NCBI GenBank assembly: GCA_946807835.1
Contig: OX327709.1
Coordinates: 21,019,501 to 21,083,500 of the forward strand
Direction: 5' to 3'
Origin: Ailanthus altissimus
Taxonomy: Eukaryota > Streptophyta > Magnoliopsida > Sapindales > Simaroubaceae
Length of the DNA: 64,000 bases
In this document: piece after piece, positions 61,044 through 64,000 of the stretch
How the letters are laid out: each line of letters begins with the position of its first letter
Numbering within the stretch: the stretch's first letter is position 1
Notes under the pieces: generated by a model
Databases searched by the model: none
Told to the model about the DNA's origin: nothing
What the model saw: only the letters and a program-made list of their open reading frames with translations
Position numbers and translations under genes: made by a program

Positions 61044-64000
61044 TTAGTGCCATTCACGATGGTATCTTATACCCATTGACTCCACATGTCTTTCAAATAT
61101 TTTTGGAGTTAAGGCCTTAGTAAGTGGGTCCGCTACATTATTCATAGAGTCTACTCTACGAACTATTACATCTCCTCTAGCCAAGATTTCTCTTATGATA
61201 TGGTATTTTCTTTCCACATGCTTAGACTTTTGGTGTGCTCTTGGCTCTTTTACTTGTGCAATGGCTCCGTTGTTATCGCAGAACAATGGTATAGGATCCA
61301 TTAAACTCGGAACTATTCCAAGTTCAGCGATAAACTTGCGTATCCAAACCGCTTCTTTTGCTGCTTCTGATGCTGCAATATATTCTGCCTCTGTTGTGGA
61401 ATCAGCGGTTGATGACTGTTTGTTACTCTTCCAACTGACTGCAGCACCATTGAGAATGAATACATATCCAGATGTAGACTTTCTATCATCTAGATCAGAT
61501 TGGAAATCTGAATCTGTGTATCCTCTCATCACTAGGTCATTTTCTCCATAAATCAAAAACTTGTCCTTAGTACCCTTAAGACATTTTAGGACATGTTTCA
61601 CTGCCATCCAATGACCTTCGCCTGGATCAGACTGATATCGGCTTGTAACACTTACAGCCATACTGATATCAGGTCTCGTACACATCATGGCATACATCAG
61701 ACTTCCCACAGCTGATGCATAAGGTATACTAGACATTCTAACCTTTTCATCTTCACTCTGAGGACACATTTTCCTCGAAAGATGAATGTCATGTCTAAAA
61801 GGTATGTTAACTGTCTTACAGTTACTGAAACTATACCTTTCCAAGACATTATCTATGTACGATGATTGGAAGAGTCCTATAAGCCTCCTAGCTCTATCTC
61901 TATAAAGCTTTATACCTAGTATATAGGAAGCCTCTCCCAAATCCTTCATGGAGAAATTCTTACTTAGGTAACTTTTGACTGATTGCAACATACCAATATC
62001 GTTTCCGATAATGAGTATGTCATCCACATATAGAACCAAGAAGGCTACCATACTCCCACTACTCTTTTTATACACACATGATTCTTCTTCGTTCTTGATG
62101 AAACCAGACCCTCTGATTACCTCATCAAAACGAAGATTCCAGCTTCGGGAAGCTTGCTTAAGTCCATAGATAGACTTCTTCAGTTTACATATTAGACCAG
62201 AAGTTTGGCTGGATGTAAAACCTTCGGGTTGTTCCATATAGATTTCTTCCTCAAGATATCCATTTAAGAACGCTGTTTTCACATCCATTTGCCAAATTTC
62301 ATAGTCATAATACGCAGCAATTGCTAGTAAAATCCGAATTGACTTAAGCATCGCTACTGGTGAGAAGGTTTCCTCATAGTCGATCCCAGATCGTTGAGTA
62401 TAACCTTTTGCCACCAATCGGGCTTTGAAAGTCTCCACTTTCCCATCGAGCCCACGCTTCCGCTTGTAGATCCATTTACAACCGATAGGAACAATTCCTT
62501 CAGAAAGCTCAACCAAGTCCCAGACTTGATTGTGATGCATAGAGTCAATTTCAGATTTCATGGCCTCTTGCCATTTTCCCGAATCGATGTCCAACATCGC
62601 CTCTTTGTAAGTTAAAGGATCATTTTCTTCAATCAAGAAAACATCAAGAGCACCTTTAGATATGGAACCATACCTTTCAGGTGGCCTTGATATCCTTTCT
62701 GACTTACGTGGAGGGTGTGTCAAAGGTATTCTGCTTGATTGATCCTGAAGTTCCATTGTTGGTTCATTTTCATTCTGATTGAGTTCATCTAACTCAATCT
62801 TTCTACAATCTCCACGATTCAGGAGAAACTCTTTCTCTAGAAAAGTGGCATAACGAGATACAAACACGTTTCGTTCCTCTGGATCATAGAATTGGTATCC
62901 CATTGAATTCTTGGGATATCCAATGAACCTGTACTTGTAACCTTTAGGTGCAAGTTTATCCTGTTGCGTAACTTTTACGTAAGCAGGATAACCCCAAATC
63001 TTAACATATTTAAGACTTGGTTTCCTTCCAGTCCATATCTCATGTGGAGTGGATGGAATGGCTTTTGATGGAACTCTATTCAATAAATGAGCAGCAGTTT
63101 CTAGTGCATATCCCCACAGATATTCAGGGAGATCAGTGAAGCTCATCATCGATCGAACCATATCTAATAAAGTCCGATTCCTCCTCTCCGAAACACCATT
63201 GTATTGTGGAGTACCTGGAGGACTATACTGAGCGAGAATCCCATTCTCCTTTAAATAATCTGAAAATTCACTGCTCATGTATTCACCCTCTCGATCTGAT
63301 CTAAGGCATTTGATATACATTCCGGTTTGTTTCTCTACTTCATTTCGAAACTCTTTGAACTTTTCAAAAGTTTCTGACTTGTGTTTGATAAGAAACACAT
63401 ATCCATATCGTGACAGATCATCGATAAAGATAACAAAGTATCGAAAACCACCCATAGCAGTGTGATTCATTGGACCACATACATCACTATGTATTAGTTC
63501 CAATAAATTAGTGGCACGGTGTCCAACACCAATAAATGGAGCCTTGGTCATTTTCCCTTGAATACAAGATTCACAAACTGGATATGATTCTATGGTCAGA
63601 TCAGGTATCCGACCATCCTTAACCAGACGGGATAGGCGTCTTACCCCTATATGACCTAATCTCATATGCCACAATTTTGTATCATTTAAAGTTCCCGCAC
63701 TATTTTTAGCATTCACTTGTACATTCATGACATTTCTTGTTGTATCTAATATGTAATGCCCATTTATCAACTGACATTCAGCTAACAAAACATTATTCAA
63801 ATCATACAAGCATAAGGAACGATTCCTAACACGCATATGATATCCTTCATTGTCCAATACAGGAATTGAAATAATTTGCCGGATAATGTTTGGCACATAA
63901 TAACAATTATTCAATACAACAATTTTATTACATGGAAGCATCAAATTGAAACATCCAATAGCCTCGACCTGTAGGAAATCTCCATTTCCAACACGAAGCT
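61044..64000 (-). CDS. Copia polyprotein: integrase, reverse transcriptase, RNase H (5' end outside window)
   Basis: One uninterrupted frame of about 984 codons runs to the window edge. The first visible in-frame ATG is not the true start. In order (numbered from the TTG codon at 63944): pre-integrase zinc finger His93/His98/Cys124/Cys127; integrase core Asp154, Asp217, Glu253 with the D-x35-E spacing; reverse transcriptase with a Tyr-Val-Asp-Asp box; RNase H with Thr-Asp-Ser and Thr-Glu-Ala-Glu-Tyr motifs. The stop is at 61044-61046. No stop or frameshift is seen, unlike element A. The protein copies the RNA and integrates the DNA. Whether it is active cannot be judged without the rest. Confidence 0.93.
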   Translation of the reverse strand, partial: LRVGNGDFLQVEAIGCFNLMLPCNKIVVLNNCYYVPNIIRQIISIPVLDNEGYHMRVRNRSLCLYDLNNVLLAECQLINGHYILDTTRNVMNVQVNAKNSAGTLNDTKLWHMRLGHIGVRRLSRLVKDGRIPDLTIESYPVCESCIQGKMTKAPFIGVGHRATNLLELIHSDVCGPMNHTAMGGFRYFVIFIDDLSRYGYVFLIKHKSETFEKFKEFRNEVEKQTGMYIKCLRSDREGEYMSSEFSDYLKENGILAQYSPPGTPQYNGVSERRNRTLLDMVRSMMSFTDLPEYLWGYALETAAHLLNRVPSKAIPSTPHEIWTGRKPSLKYVKIWGYPAYVKVTQQDKLAPKGYKYRFIGYPKNSMGYQFYDPEERNVFVSRYATFLEKEFLLNRGDCRKIELDELNQNENEPTMELQDQSSRIPLTHPPRKSERISRPPERYGSISKGALDVFLIEENDPLTYKEAMLDIDSGKWQEAMKSEIDSMHHNQVWDLVELSEGIVPIGCKWIYKRKRGLDGKVETFKARLVAKGYTQRSGIDYEETFSPVAMLKSIRILLAIAAYYDYEIWQMDVKTAFLNGYLEEEIYMEQPEGFTSSQTSGLICKLKKSIYGLKQASRSWNLRFDEVIRGSGFIKNEEESCVYKKSSGSMVAFLVLYVDDILIIGNDIGMLQSVKSYLSKNFSMKDLGEASYILGIKLYRDRARRLIGLFQSSYIDNVLERYSFSNCKTVNIPFRHDIHLSRKMCPQSEDEKVRMSSIPYASAVGSLMYAMMCTRPDISMAVSVTSRYQSDPGEGHWMAVKHVLKCLKGTKDKFLIYGENDLVMRGYTDSDFQSDLDDRKSTSGYVFILNGAAVSWKSNKQSSTADSTTEAEYIAASEAAKEAVWIRKFIAELGIVPSLMDPIPLFCDNNGAIAQVKEPRAHQKSKHVERKYHIIREILARGDVIVRRVDSMNNVADPLTKALTPKIFERHVESMGIRYHREWH

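Larger units (their letters stand above)
58772..64000 (-). mobile_element. Long-LTR Ty1/copia retrotransposon (Angela-like), truncated by window edge
   Basis: In minus orientation, the polyprotein frame (61044-64000 and beyond), a polypurine tract and a complete 3' LTR are present. The 5' LTR, gag and protease lie outside the window. The same family is represented by solo LTR B. LTRs over 2 kb and the RNase H C-terminus resemble the Angela/BARE lineage, an inference from memory. The left flanking pentamer is ATACA (58767-58771), and its partner should occur beyond the window. Confidence 0.9.

Overview
The window is nuclear DNA from a dicotyledonous plant. It is AT-rich, its genes carry GT-AG introns, and long stretches are LTR-retrotransposon debris. 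Species cannot be fixed from sequence alone. I read five protein-coding genes. They are a one-exon F-box gene (11.6-12.8 kb, minus), a seven-exon mitochondrial carrier (14.8-18.5 kb, minus), a four-exon BEL1-like homeodomain gene of the PENNYWISE/BELLRINGER (BLH9) type (23.0-28.0 kb, minus), an intronless glyoxal-oxidase-like gene (49.1-50.7 kb, plus) and a four-exon NPF5-type transporter (52.1-56.8 kb, minus). All predicted splice junctions keep the reading frame, so each multi-exon gene gives one complete open protein.

Region 72-11182 is a stack of nested retrotransposons. A degraded Ty1/copia element (A) forms the base. Its 5' LTR was split by a solo copia LTR (B), which was itself split by a large solo LTR (C). 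Its protease region was split by two more solo LTRs (D in the same orientation, E reversed). Target-site duplications support each level, perfectly for B and E and 4 of 5 bases for A, C and D.

Region 28-48.7 kb has no recognised protein gene. It holds a 7.2-kb non-coding LTR-flanked element (F) with a perfect ATGTG duplication, a degenerate 21-bp minisatellite and a second solo copy of LTR C. A 371-bp triplication crosses the edge of that LTR. Further on lies a Mutator-like inverted-repeat element. The right end (58.8 kb to the edge) is the 3' part of a long-LTR copia element of the same family as LTR B. Its integrase-RT-RNase H reading frame is still open and runs out of the window.

The carrier, glyoxal oxidase and NPF5 genes occur in the same order as I recall for Arabidopsis At3g53940-At3g53950-At3g53960. 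Here the PENNYWISE-type gene and element F lie between the carrier and the oxidase. I found no CRISPR array, prokaryotic-type system or convincing tRNA or rRNA gene. The novelty lies in the structure of the repeats and in the conserved gene neighbourhood.
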